DNA from: Haloarcula japonica DSM 6131
GTDB lineage: Archaea; Halobacteriota; Halobacteria; Halobacteriales; Haloarculaceae
Direction: 5' to 3'
Length of the DNA stretch: 64,000 bases
Assembly: GCF_000336635.1 (NCBI RefSeq)
Contig: NZ_AOLY01000027.1
Span: 1-64,000, forward strand
Shown: one piece after another, positions 34,371-44,049 of the stretch
How positions within the stretch are numbered: position 1 is the stretch's first letter
Layout: each line of letters starts with the position of its first letter
Program-made: the position numbers and the translations under genes
The notes under the pieces: generated by a model
What the model saw: the letters and a program-made list of their open reading frames with translations, nothing else
Database searches by the model: none
What the model was told of the DNA's origin: nothing

Positions 34371-35525
34371 ATGGTCGAACTCACTCTGGATCGGATTGTT
34401 AGCCTTGCTGGCGATTGGAATGACGATTCTCGCGCTAGTGAGCAATTTCGGGAAATAATTGAGAACGAACAGACGACAACCGAGGAGATTGAGGCGTATC
34501 TGCGTGAGGCAATGGAAGGAACTGAGCAGTACCACAACCGTGCTTTACAGGATATTGTCAATAACATTGGACGACGTCTTGGGTTTGAGGTAGAGTACGG
34601 TATCTATCAGGGCAGAAGTGATATAATCGGGTACGACGGCCACTGGAAATCGACTCCGACAGAGGATGAAACCCATCTCGTTGTGGAAACGAAGAAAACG
34701 ACCGCCTACTCCATCGATCCGGGACAGGCTGGCGATTATATGGCTGAACTCACGAACAGAGACGACATTGAGCGGTCGCAGATCTATGGTCTATACGTAA
34801 TTGGTGAGGGCGATGTCGAGACGGTTGCACAGACCGTGTTTGGCTCACAGTACCGCGACCGGATGCGAGTGATAACTGCACAACGCTTGCTCGACCTGCT
34901 TAAGATTCAGGAAGATTCAGGACTCCGGCATGACCAGGTGGTTGATGTTCTTCTTCCGATCAACGCTGTTGATGTTGGGCAACTTGTCGGCCTGATTCAG
35001 GACGTGATTGAGTTTCGAGAGGACAATAGTACGGGTGCCGAATCGACTGGAGCCGGAACTACCGGAACTAGCTGGGACGGTCCACAGACGGGTGGAGATG
35101 CCGTCCAAGGAACAATTTCTCGGGACGAACTAGGTGGTCCAAATGATGCGACAGTCGCTGTGTTCCCGTCGCAAACGTCGGGTGTGGAGTTCCTCAAAGA
35201 GAATAATGCATGGGGATTCGTCCATATCAATCAACAACCCGAGTACGTAGCGATGTACATATCTGATGATGTCCAGCAGATACACTACGTAGCTCGTGTG
35301 CAACAAATAGTCCCGGCTGCTGATGCCACTCTTGCCCGAACGCTGGAGTCATATATTGGCGACCAAGCGGAGTTCGATGAAGGCAAGAAAGTGGTTGTCT
35401 TCGAACCTGATTCGCTATACGAGTTAGAAGATCCAATAGAGTACGAAAGCCGAGTTCCGTACTCTCTACGCTACACAGAGCTGAGTCGATTTAAGCAAGC
35501 AGAGACAACCGACGATATTCTGTGA
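34371..35525 (+). CDS. PD-(D/E)xK nuclease-like protein, defence-associated
   Basis: A 384-residue protein. Residues ~50-130 have a restriction-endonuclease-type core: a helix with Arg68-Arg69, G-F-E-V-E-Y-G, then R-S-D-I-I-G-Y-D (Asp84), then V-V-E-T-K-K (Glu106, Lys108). A Gly/Thr-rich linker (about 220-250) separates a C-terminal domain (255-375) of unknown type. It is transcribed from its own TATA promoter toward the end of the helicase/TBP operon. It may be the effector nuclease of that locus or an independent defence gene. Confidence 0.72.
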   Translation: MVELTLDRIVSLAGDWNDDSRASEQFREIIENEQTTTEEIEAYLREAMEGTEQYHNRALQDIVNNIGRRLGFEVEYGIYQGRSDIIGYDGHWKSTPTEDETHLVVETKKTTAYSIDPGQAGDYMAELTNRDDIERSQIYGLYVIGEGDVETVAQTVFGSQYRDRMRVITAQRLLDLLKIQEDSGLRHDQVVDVLLPINAVDVGQLVGLIQDVIEFREDNSTGAESTGAGTTGTSWDGPQTGGDAVQGTISRDELGGPNDATVAVFPSQTSGVEFLKENNAWGFVHINQQPEYVAMYISDDVQQIHYVARVQQIVPAADATLARTLESYIGDQAEFDEGKKVVVFEPDSLYELEDPIEYESRVPYSLRYTELSRFKQAETTDDIL

Positions 35526-35578
35526 GTTATCTGAATCTGATGTCTATTTCGGGGATAATCACGACCAGATAGCTTGGA

Positions 35579-36127
35579 TTATTCTTCGAGGTAGGTCATT
35601 ACCTGTTCCTGTAGATGCTTGAACGCATCCTCGGCAGTGGCCACGTCAGAACCACCTGTGATGACTATCTTTCCATTGGCAAAGACCAAGAGAACAGCTG
35701 GATGGTCAGCGGGCCGATAGATGAGTCCGGGGAACTGTTCTGGCTCATATTCCACGGATTCCAAACCCAACGCGACAGAGAGCGTATTCAAATCGACTGG
35801 GTCATCCAGCTGTGCCGTACAAACGACGTTCTGTACTTTGAATCTGGTTTCAGTCTCTGCGTTTACGATGTCCAGCTCGGATAGTGCCGTGAGGAACGCG
35901 CCGTTTGTCTCGTACAGCTGTTCCAACGTCGAGCATCCACTGATAATGTATTTTCCACTCCGATAAACCGTGATGAGCGGACCATCCGCAACAAGTCGAA
36001 GGTAGAGACCATGATAGTTTGAAGGGTTGTATTCGGTGTACGGCAAATCTAAATCGGACTTGACCTCGGCGACATCAAGTTCCACACCCAAATCTCTCGA
36101 CCCGACAGCGTTCGCAATAGAGATCAT
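35579..36127 (-). CDS. tbp: TATA-binding protein paralogue B (degenerate first repeat)
   Basis: A 182-residue protein with the two-repeat TBP saddle fold. The second repeat keeps E-P-E-Q-F-P-G-L-I-Y-R and V-F-A-N-G-K (Phe132, Phe149), the DNA-intercalating positions of archaeal TBP. In the first repeat the same places read N-Y-H-G-L and V-Y-R-S-G-K (Tyr38, Tyr55). TBP recognises the TATA box and recruits TFB. The gene overlaps the helicase stop by 4 bp (ATGA), so it is made from the defence operon mRNA. It may be a promoter-selective TBP or a repurposed DNA-bending subunit. Confidence 0.88.
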   Translation of the reverse strand: MISIANAVGSRDLGVELDVAEVKSDLDLPYTEYNPSNYHGLYLRLVADGPLITVYRSGKYIISGCSTLEQLYETNGAFLTALSELDIVNAETETRFKVQNVVCTAQLDDPVDLNTLSVALGLESVEYEPEQFPGLIYRPADHPAVLLVFANGKIVITGGSDVATAEDAFKHLQEQVMTYLEE

Positions 36128-39093
36128 TCTTCCTTTGTCTCTGTAGAAGAGACGACATACGCCGCTGTTACTAATTCCGGTTCTTGGGGAGTAACATGCT
36201 TCTCTTCCTCAAGCCTGGATAGCTCCTCTTCACGTTCTCGTCGTAGACTCTCGAGCTTCTGCTTCGCGTTCCCAATCGGCGCGGACATATCCGCACCCTG
36301 CTCAGCACGGTGTTGGTACTGCTCTAACCGCTCTTCCCATTCTTCGATTTGCTCTTCGAAGTATCGCTCAGCGTGCTCACGTTTGATTTCGATCTCCCGT
36401 TCTCGTTCGGTTCGGGCCTCCTCGGCGAACGACTCAACGTGCGTCCATGCTTTCATCTCTGCAGCCTCGTAGAGATCCTCCGCCATACTCGAGAGCCGAT
36501 CAACCTCATGAGACGATGAGATATCGCTAAGAGCCGTCGTCTTCGAGAGCTCAGGAACATCAGTTGTCACACTACCATCTGGGCGAACAAAGAGACGAAC
36601 CAGCTTCTCGGTCACCACATCCCCAGCACCGGAGACGTAGCCAAGGCGGTAATTGAACAAGATTCCAGGGGTTTGAGACGCCGTCGCAGCGACCTTCGTC
36701 ACAATTTCACCCTGGATACGGTCGCCGTCCAGGCAGAATTCGATGAGCGACTCGACGAGAGGATGGTCCAGCGAAATGAACTCGACATCATCCTCCTCCA
36801 TCGCGATATCCTTGGTGAACGTGGCGCGTGGGTACTGTCGTGCTACCTGATTTCCACTCAGGACCTCAGGGACATCCAACTGGAACACGTCCCCTTCCAT
36901 CCGGGCCGGTCCGGGTCGAACACCCTTAATAGAGCCGCCGAATTCGCCGAAGAACACACGCACGAGCGTCTCGATATCGTCCTCAGACACCTCACCGTGT
37001 TGACTGCGTTCGATCACGTCGAGAATCTCATCGTCTTCGCCGGAGAGATCGAAGCGGTCGCGAATTAGGAACTCGTTTTCGACGGTCTGAATCGCCTCAC
37101 GTTTCTCCTCGATGGTCGCCTCGATATCGGCGACGACACGTTCAGTCGGCTCCCCTTCAGCAATGGCCGCCATAATCGTCTCGTCCAAGTCGACGTCCTC
37201 GAGGACGCGACCGAGGACATCAGAGCGCATCCCGAGGTCCGACTCGATCTGGTTCGTCTTCTCGATGAGCAGGTTGAGGATCTCGCTCTCGCGGGTATCG
37301 GCGAAGAAGAGATTCCGAATCTCGACCGTGTGCTCTTGGCCGTAGCGGTGGAGCCGCCCCATCCGCTGGTCGATCCGGATGGGATTCCATGGGAGGTCGT
37401 AGTTCACCATGATGTGGGCGAACTGTAGGTTGAGCCCCTCCTGGGCGGCGTCAGTCGCAAGCATCAGGTTGGCTTCCTCCTCGAATTTGCTCATCTCTTC
37501 CCGTCGACGGGACTGCTCGAGGTCGCCGTACACCTGGGCGACGTCGTGGTCAGCGAAGACCTCGTCACGTAGATACTCCAGCGTGTCCGTGTATTCGGTG
37601 AAGATTAGGATTTTCTCGTCGGGATCCTCTGAGAGAATGCGGTCGACGAACTGCCGGAGCAATCGGGCCTTCGAGTCCGTCTCGATGTTCTTGGCCTGCT
37701 GCCAGAGCTGTTTCACGCGGTCCAGTTCCTGCTGGACTTGCGACTGATTGAGCGTAATCGTGACTGTCTCAAGCGCCTCCTCGACCCGAGCGCGTTCCGC
37801 GTCAGTGAGCGTCTCGGGTTCGGTACTATACCGCGGAATGAGGTCCTGAACCTCATCTGGGAGGTCTTCGGCGACGGCGTCGTTCTGAATCGCCCGCATC
37901 CGGTTTTCAAGAGACTTCCGGATCGCGTAGATACTCGAGACTAGCCGCTTCTGGTAGATCACCATCGTGAACCCCGCCGCCTGGTTCTCCTCCTGCTGGG
38001 CGAGATTGTAGTACTCGCGGATGTACTCGGTGACGTCGTCGTACAGCTTCCGTTCCTCACGGGTCATCTCGACCGGCAGCGCCTCGATGTTCTTCTCGGG
38101 GAACATTCGGGTCCCGTCGGTCTCATACATATCGTCCTTCAGCCGCCGGATCATCAGATCCTCAAGCGCCTCGGGACTGATCTGTGACTCGTGGCTGAAG
38201 CGATACGGGTCGAGCAGGCTCACGAGGAAGTAGAACTGGTCCGACTTCCCCTTGTGGGGGGTCCCGGTGAGGAGGAGCAGTGAATCGGAGTTGTTGGCGA
38301 CCGCATCGCCGACTTTGTACCGCTCTGTCCGTTCGATTGAGTCGTCGCTCGACCGGCGGGCCGTGAGGTGATGGGCTTCGTCGAAGACCGCAACATCCCA
38401 CTCCTCGTCGAGGTTTTGGAGGGCATCGAGGACAGAGACGCGGTCCGACTCGGGGTCGTCGACGGTCTGCTTCGCGAAGTCGATGGAGGTGATAATGAGG
38501 TCCTCTTGCTTCCAGACGTTCTGGTTGGGGTGGGACTTCCGGTGTGTACGGACCGTCTCGCGGTCGTAGATGACGAAGTTGCGGTCGAACTTCTCGCGCA
38601 TCTCTTCTTGCCACTGGACGGTCAGCGGCGCCGGCGCAACGATGAGCACCCGGTCGGCCCGGTCACGGGCGATGAGCTCTTCGATGACGATGCCGGCTTC
38701 GATGGTCTTCCCGAGGCCGACCTCGTCGCCGATGAGGTAGCGGTGGTCGTAGGAGTTGAGGATTTCGTAGGCGGCCTGTACCTGGTACGGTTCGATCTCG
38801 ATGCGGTTGCTGGTCAGCGAGAGGAATCGATCGTACTTGTAGGCGAGATCCAGCCGGATCGCCCGCTCTCGAAGGTCGTAGTGGAGTGGGGCGTCGGACT
38901 GGCCTGCTGCGAGGCGATCGACGAGCGAGTCGAGTTTCTCGATGTGAGGGAGGCCGCTGGGGAGTTTGCGGAGCTGGCCCTCCGAGGTGTAGACGTGGAG
39001 GAGATGCCCACCGTTGGGCCGTTGCTCGATTTTCGTGATTTCTCCACGCCCGCCGGCGAACTTGACTTGATCGCCGACCTCGAAGTTAGTCAT
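36124..39093 (-). CDS. SNF2-family helicase of R-M/DISARM-like locus
   Basis: A 989-residue SF2 ATPase of the SNF2 type. Motif I is D-E-V-G-L-G-K-T (123-130) and motif II D-E-A-H (238-241); then L-L-T-G-T-P-H-K-G, and in the second RecA lobe A-A-Q-E-G-L-N-L-Q and D-Q-R-M-G-R-L-H-R-Y-G-Q. A helical acidic C-terminus follows. It resembles DrmD-type helicases, which translocate on DNA in class 1 DISARM, but drmA, drmB and drmC are not in this window. It is sandwiched between two TBP genes with 4-bp overlaps on both sides. Confidence 0.9.
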   Translation of the reverse strand: MTNFEVGDQVKFAGGRGEITKIEQRPNGGHLLHVYTSEGQLRKLPSGLPHIEKLDSLVDRLAAGQSDAPLHYDLRERAIRLDLAYKYDRFLSLTSNRIEIEPYQVQAAYEILNSYDHRYLIGDEVGLGKTIEAGIVIEELIARDRADRVLIVAPAPLTVQWQEEMREKFDRNFVIYDRETVRTHRKSHPNQNVWKQEDLIITSIDFAKQTVDDPESDRVSVLDALQNLDEEWDVAVFDEAHHLTARRSSDDSIERTERYKVGDAVANNSDSLLLLTGTPHKGKSDQFYFLVSLLDPYRFSHESQISPEALEDLMIRRLKDDMYETDGTRMFPEKNIEALPVEMTREERKLYDDVTEYIREYYNLAQQEENQAAGFTMVIYQKRLVSSIYAIRKSLENRMRAIQNDAVAEDLPDEVQDLIPRYSTEPETLTDAERARVEEALETVTITLNQSQVQQELDRVKQLWQQAKNIETDSKARLLRQFVDRILSEDPDEKILIFTEYTDTLEYLRDEVFADHDVAQVYGDLEQSRRREEMSKFEEEANLMLATDAAQEGLNLQFAHIMVNYDLPWNPIRIDQRMGRLHRYGQEHTVEIRNLFFADTRESEILNLLIEKTNQIESDLGMRSDVLGRVLEDVDLDETIMAAIAEGEPTERVVADIEATIEEKREAIQTVENEFLIRDRFDLSGEDDEILDVIERSQHGEVSEDDIETLVRVFFGEFGGSIKGVRPGPARMEGDVFQLDVPEVLSGNQVARQYPRATFTKDIAMEEDDVEFISLDHPLVESLIEFCLDGDRIQGEIVTKVAATASQTPGILFNYRLGYVSGAGDVVTEKLVRLFVRPDGSVTTDVPELSKTTALSDISSSHEVDRLSSMAEDLYEAAEMKAWTHVESFAEEARTEREREIEIKREHAERYFEEQIEEWEERLEQYQHRAEQGADMSAPIGNAKQKLESLRREREEELSRLEEEKHVTPQEPELVTAAYVVSSTETKEE

Positions 39094-39647
39094 TGAGAAT
39101 CTCTATCGGAAAATAGCCGCTCAATACGATCTTTGAAATTATTGAAAGCAGCTTCAGCTTCCCCGAGTGTCCTAACACCTGTTATGATACACTGCCCGTT
39201 GGTGGGTATTGTTATTAAGCAATCTGCGTTTTCTGGCCAATAATATACGAACGGTGATTGTTCAGGCTCATACTCAACATTCTCAAGTCCCAACGCAATA
39301 ACGAGGGTATCTAAATCAATTTCGCGACCAAGCTCATCCTTACAAATGAGATTCTGAACTTCGGGACGTCCTTCTTCAGAATCATAGCTGATCCCCAGCT
39401 CTCCCAAGGTTTCATTCAGACGATCATAGAGGTGTTGAACTTGCTCATTTGTCTTCACACCAACTATCGTATATGCACCCGATGAGAATAGAATAATGAC
39501 TGGCCCCCCCTGAGCAAACCTGATCTGAAGCCCAGGGAATTGCTCCGGCTCATATTGGATATTTTCAATATTGAGGTCATTATAAAGCGTATTAAGATCT
39601 AATTCCACTCCGAGGTTGCCTGAGGCAACAATATTCACAATTTCCAT
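39090..39647 (-). CDS. tbp: TATA-binding protein paralogue A (degenerate second repeat)
   Basis: A 185-residue TBP homologue with opening I-V-N-I-V-A-S-G-N-L-G-V-E-L-D, as in archaeal TBPs. The first repeat keeps E-P-E-Q-F-P-G-L (Phe37) and I-L-F-S-S-G (Phe54). In the second repeat the matching places are E-P-E-Q-S-P-F and I-T-I-P-T-N-G, so the intercalating phenylalanines are lost. This is the mirror image of paralogue B. Its stop overlaps the helicase start by 4 bp, and it follows the methyltransferase gene by 31 bp. Unusually A/T-rich for this plasmid. Confidence 0.88.
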   Translation of the reverse strand: MEIVNIVASGNLGVELDLNTLYNDLNIENIQYEPEQFPGLQIRFAQGGPVIILFSSGAYTIVGVKTNEQVQHLYDRLNETLGELGISYDSEEGRPEVQNLICKDELGREIDLDTLVIALGLENVEYEPEQSPFVYYWPENADCLITIPTNGQCIITGVRTLGEAEAAFNNFKDRIERLFSDRDSQ

Positions 39648-39678
39648 TTTCAGAGATCTATATCCTTGTTTAGGCTAT

Positions 39679-42600
39679 TCACCGGTCGTCAACGGATGCT
39701 TCAATCAGGTCGATTTGTTTCTCGGAAAGGCCATACATGTCGTAGACCTGTTCGTCGATCTCCGTTTCCAGTTCTTCGATCTCCTGCTCCAGTTCCTCTG
39801 CTTTAGAATGAATCTTAATGTAGCGTTCCATTCCCCCCTCTACATCGCTCACTTTTGGCAGCTGAAGATCACTCAGACGGTCGATTAACGACTTAGTTTT
39901 CGTGGCTGTTTCCCGGAAACCTGCGAATCCTCCTGCTTCTTCAACAGCGACCGGCACGAAGTCAAGCAGTAATCGCTCCATCATACGATCAACTCCAACG
40001 AACTGCATCGCAAGGATAGGCTCAGTTTCTGTATAGCCCCATTGATCTGTTTCGTAATCTTCGCGGTCAACAGGTTTGTAGCGAGCGGTAGCGTACAAAT
40101 TTACGGTTCCATTTTCTTGTTTGACGCTTACCTCACCTAATCTAAGGTTCTCTTTTTTGTCAGACGTGTCGGTGAGAATAGTTTCATTGAGATTGCTTGC
40201 CGGCATATACAACTCGCCAAGACTTTGTCCTTCGGTGTAATCTCCGAGGTAATCTTTCAGATTCAGATTTAGCGAATCTAATTCTGCTGTACGCTCACAG
40301 ACTCTCTTGACGAGCTCTTCTAGCTCATCACCAACAGGTGCAGGAATGGGGAGCTGATCTAGGTAACTACAAGAGTAACTGTAGTACCCTCCTCGTTTGA
40401 TCCGGGAGATAGAGTGAAGATAGAACTCGGCAACTTTGGAATTAAGCACTCCAAGAAGTGCTTCAGCTGAGAGTTCTCTTGGAACTACTGAAAAGACTCG
40501 TGCGTTACTATACCCTCTTCCACCTTCATCAATACAAAATTGGTTCTGTTTAGATTCGCCGGAGGTAACGATCTTACGAGAATTGAACACCGGAATTCGC
40601 CCCGGTCGTGTGAGCTTATACCAGTCATCGCCTTCGATATTCTCTCTTGAATCCTGACGCTCAGCGAGCTCTTCCTTATGTGAAACTAAGTAGTCGTATG
40701 CGTTAGGGTACTTGTTCTGTAATGTAGTAACTGAGAGTAACTGAGTTTCTCCATCAACCTCTTCGTATGGGTAGATTGATTTTTTGCTCGCTTGTGGGAG
40801 ATGCCAGCGTTCAGGATCTCCACCACGAATTACGTCAAGAAAAATTTCGTCTTCTATATCGGATTTTTCTGCTTCTTCGGGGTCAAAAAGGAGAATCTCA
40901 TCCCTGCCTGTGAACATTCCAGTACATGATTCCGCGAATTCAGTCAGTCGTGGATTCTCTTCTAATTCATCAATTAAAGCTTCCTCTGACTTGCTAGTGA
41001 ACGTCCATTCCTCATCTGCTGGGAGAGCTGTCTGATACTGGTCAATAGCATCAGATTCAGCCTCATTACGTAAGACATCAACTAATTCATCAGATAGCGA
41101 GTTGACCTTAGTGTAGTCAACGGTAGTTTCCGTGGGTTCGTCAGGTTTCCAGACGATGATACCGGCATACGTTGTCGCGTCTTCAAAGACAGGTAGATCA
41201 CCGAAATCCACTATTTTCTCCACATTTCGATTAGCTAAGAACTCACGCAGCTTCTCCCCATAAGTCGAGTTCCGAAACTGTAACGAGGAGATATACGATG
41301 CTGTTCCACTAGATTTACACAGTTCTGTTGCTAGTTCGAAAAACATTAACGAAACATCTATTCGACGATACGCGACCTGATATTGTTGTTTTAGATAATC
41401 AATCAAATCATGATCTAGATTCTGAACTCGGACGTAAGGCGGGTTTCCGATGACCGCATCAAACCCTGGATCACCTATCTTCTCACCCTCTTGATTATAG
41501 AAGACCTCTGGGAATTCTAAACTCCAATGGAAATATTGGCTCTCTTCAGACCATTTTTGTGCCGTCTGGAACCAGGAAGTATTTCTAATACCTTCCCAGC
41601 TACTGTCATCTTCTAACGATGAAGCCATGCGTTTGTACGCATCTGAAGGTATACTGTCACAACCAAACCGTTCGGCAGTATGGACATTTGCCATTGCCTC
41701 CAGACGTTGCCGGAGCTTGTTTCGTTCAAATTCGTCATACTTGGACTCCATCTGCTTTACGTCAGCTAACTCTTGGTTTTCGATTGCGATGAAGTCCTGA
41801 TATATCCGCATAAGCTGCTCAATAGTTCCCTTACGCGCGACACCGAAGTCAGCTAAAGTAGCATTCTGACCATTCCCACCGGAATCGGATTCCAATTCTT
41901 CGATCTCCTCGATATCGCTGCCGACTAGAGAGTTCCCGGTCTTCAGGTGGTGATCAAGAAACGCAAGTGGTTGTTCAGCGGCGAGCGTCCTAAGCCACAT
42001 CGAAACCTTTGCCAACTCGACTGCGAGCGGATTCAGGTCTACACCGTATATACATCGCTGAGCGACTTGTCGTCGTGCCCAGTTGATATCGTGTCCCTCA
42101 TCGACGGTCTCAATACCCTGTTGAGCGGCTTGTCGCTCCTGTGCATCGATAATTTCACGAGCCAGATAATCGATAGCACTCGTGAGGAAATGTCCACTTC
42201 CCATTGCGGGATCAAGAATTTTGAGATCGAATATCTCTTGGGCGAACTCCTCGGCGAATCCGCCCTCATCGAACGCGCTTTGGCCAGCAAGATCTATCCG
42301 GATATTTTCAACCAACGGTCCGAGTGTGTTTTCAACAATATATTCGACAACGTATTCTGGCGTATAATACGATCCCGTTGTCTTCCGCTCACCAGAACCA
42401 GTGGTGAGATATATTTCACCACTCTCAACGACGATTTGGTCGTTTTCATCAGCACTCACATATTCCCCATCGGAAAGGGATAATGGCTCATCAGCGACGT
42501 GGAGTTTGTACTCAAGAAGCCCTTCGTAAATGCTCCCGAGGTGGCGGACGTCCAGCGACGAGTAGTCGACGAAGATCTTCCCGCTGCCGTTGCCGTTCTG

Positions 42601-43821
42601 ACTCCGGGTGAGCAGTTCGATAACCTCAGCGAGATAGGCGTCCCCGACCTGGTGGTTCGCGAGGAACCGGGCTTCGACGCTATCGTCCTCGTCCGGATCA
42701 GTTCTGAACAGCCCACCGTTGTATGCCGGGATGTAGAGGTCCTCCTCAGGGATACCGCGCGACTGACTGCCCTGGTCGATAAGTTTGAACAGTTCGTCCA
42801 GTCGGTCCCAGAGGTTGTCCTGCCAGTCGCGATACTTCGGATTCGGGCTGTCGAGTTCTTCAGCGACATCCTGCTTGAGCGTATTCAGACTGTAGGATTT
42901 CTCGTAGATCTCGTTGTTCGTATCGAGCAGGTCACGACCCTCACTTTCTGCGTAGAGCACGAAGATGAGCCGGTAGAGGTAGATGAGCGAACTGTCGTGA
43001 ATGAGGTCGAGATCGTCCTCGGAGAGGTCGTTGTCCGGGTACTGCATGAATCCCTCCGAGAGCACCTTGATCGCCTCGTAGATGTTGTCCTGGAGGTCCT
43101 CTCCCAACTCCTGAGCGAAGACGTTGGACTCGTCGTAGACTTCATCGAGGAAGCACTCGCCGCTGGAGTCCTCGAGGAACGCGCCGTGCCTGAAGAAGAG
43201 GTAGAAGTATTTGAAATCCTCAAGATCTCCCTTTTCGAGGACGGTCGGCAGGTCGATCTCGTAGTAGGAGTCGAGGCGATGGCTCGTCGGGCCGTAGTAG
43301 AGCCGCCACTTCTTCCCGTCAGTGAGGACGGCCCACCGCGCCGGCGTCTCCTGTAGGTAGACGTGAATCTGGTAGCTCGGGTTCTCGAAGTCCCGTTCGT
43401 GTTCCCCACTCCCACGGGTGTCGAGTGGCCGACCCCAGCGCTTGGCGTCCGCGACGGCGACGGCGTCCTTGTAGAAATCGCCTCCTTCCTCGCGGCGCTC
43501 GAACGCACCGCGTGCGGCGTCCTCGGATTCGAAGAAGCCGTAGTCGGGCCGCCGTTGGGTCCGGCTGGTGCTCTCCTCAACCTCAAAGGGGATGCCCAGC
43601 TTCCGAAACATCGGCCGGATGAACTTCTCCTCAAGTTGGGACTCATTGCGCTTGGGCGCAGTTTCTTTCTCTCGCTCCCATAGGTCGATAATGTCCGCTT
43701 TCGCTTCGCGGAGTTCGTCGTCGCTAACCTCGTCCCACGCCTCGGTCTCAGGGAGGTGCTCGTCTAGATAGTAGTTCGAAAACAAGTCGCGATTCGTCCG
43801 GTAAGTGAGTGCCGTTTGCAT
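39679..43821 (-). CDS. Eco57I-like (type IIG) adenine methyltransferase/nuclease
   Basis: A 1380-residue protein. An N-terminal nuclease-type motif, R-P-D-Y-G-F-F (Asp93) then A-V-A-D-A-K-R-W-G (Asp125, Lys127), fits the PD-(D/E)xK domain of IIG enzymes with Asp in place of the usual Glu. The methyltransferase core has motif I D-P-A-M-G-S-G-H-F-L (537-546) and motif IV N-P-P-Y (793-796), the gamma-class N6-adenine signature. Target-recognition and coiled-coil regions follow. The 5' third is GC-rich and the remainder markedly A/T-rich, suggesting exchange of the modification/recognition part. It is followed by TBP-A and the SNF2 helicase. Confidence 0.9.
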   Translation of the reverse strand: MQTALTYRTNRDLFSNYYLDEHLPETEAWDEVSDDELREAKADIIDLWEREKETAPKRNESQLEEKFIRPMFRKLGIPFEVEESTSRTQRRPDYGFFESEDAARGAFERREEGGDFYKDAVAVADAKRWGRPLDTRGSGEHERDFENPSYQIHVYLQETPARWAVLTDGKKWRLYYGPTSHRLDSYYEIDLPTVLEKGDLEDFKYFYLFFRHGAFLEDSSGECFLDEVYDESNVFAQELGEDLQDNIYEAIKVLSEGFMQYPDNDLSEDDLDLIHDSSLIYLYRLIFVLYAESEGRDLLDTNNEIYEKSYSLNTLKQDVAEELDSPNPKYRDWQDNLWDRLDELFKLIDQGSQSRGIPEEDLYIPAYNGGLFRTDPDEDDSVEARFLANHQVGDAYLAEVIELLTRSQNGNGSGKIFVDYSSLDVRHLGSIYEGLLEYKLHVADEPLSLSDGEYVSADENDQIVVESGEIYLTTGSGERKTTGSYYTPEYVVEYIVENTLGPLVENIRIDLAGQSAFDEGGFAEEFAQEIFDLKILDPAMGSGHFLTSAIDYLAREIIDAQERQAAQQGIETVDEGHDINWARRQVAQRCIYGVDLNPLAVELAKVSMWLRTLAAEQPLAFLDHHLKTGNSLVGSDIEEIEELESDSGGNGQNATLADFGVARKGTIEQLMRIYQDFIAIENQELADVKQMESKYDEFERNKLRQRLEAMANVHTAERFGCDSIPSDAYKRMASSLEDDSSWEGIRNTSWFQTAQKWSEESQYFHWSLEFPEVFYNQEGEKIGDPGFDAVIGNPPYVRVQNLDHDLIDYLKQQYQVAYRRIDVSLMFFELATELCKSSGTASYISSLQFRNSTYGEKLREFLANRNVEKIVDFGDLPVFEDATTYAGIIVWKPDEPTETTVDYTKVNSLSDELVDVLRNEAESDAIDQYQTALPADEEWTFTSKSEEALIDELEENPRLTEFAESCTGMFTGRDEILLFDPEEAEKSDIEDEIFLDVIRGGDPERWHLPQASKKSIYPYEEVDGETQLLSVTTLQNKYPNAYDYLVSHKEELAERQDSRENIEGDDWYKLTRPGRIPVFNSRKIVTSGESKQNQFCIDEGGRGYSNARVFSVVPRELSAEALLGVLNSKVAEFYLHSISRIKRGGYYSYSCSYLDQLPIPAPVGDELEELVKRVCERTAELDSLNLNLKDYLGDYTEGQSLGELYMPASNLNETILTDTSDKKENLRLGEVSVKQENGTVNLYATARYKPVDREDYETDQWGYTETEPILAMQFVGVDRMMERLLLDFVPVAVEEAGGFAGFRETATKTKSLIDRLSDLQLPKVSDVEGGMERYIKIHSKAEELEQEIEELETEIDEQVYDMYGLSEKQIDLIEASVDDR

Positions 43822-43824
43822 ACG

Positions 43825-44016
43825 TTATAGTGGAGTGACGATGAGGAACTGATCCGTGTCCTTGCTGTCGATGATAGCGTGAGCGACTTCTTTTGCATCG
43901 GCAACGTCGACATCGACGTCGTCGCCAATCTCAGCCTCAAGTTTTGCGAGTTCAGAGCCTGAGATGTTCACCCGGCCGGAGTTACCTGAGTTCCGGGCGA
44001 TGCTCTTTCGCGTCAT
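43825..44016 (-). CDS. Small AbrB/SpoVT-like protein, first gene of defence operon
   Basis: A 63-residue protein with a short basic N-terminus and then N-S-G-R-V-N-I-S-G-S-E-L-A-K-L, followed by alternating acidic strands (D-V-D-V-D-V-A-D-A), like a swapped-hairpin AbrB-type DNA-binding domain. It ends 3 bp before the methyltransferase ATG, so it leads the operon and may repress it through the inverted repeat at 44050-44067. R-M loci often carry such a controller. The assignment is moderate because the domain is short. Confidence 0.6.
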   Translation of the reverse strand: MTRKSIARNSGNSGRVNISGSELAKLEAEIGDDVDVDVADAKEVAHAIIDSKDTDQFLIVTPL

Positions 44017-44049
44017 TCGAGATGCTCGGATTGAGCGGCGTATACTACT

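Noticed and set aside
36124-43821. Calling the locus a full DISARM or BREX system
   Set aside because: Only a SNF2 helicase and an Eco57I-type methyltransferase are present; drmA, drmB, drmC or BREX core genes are not in the window.
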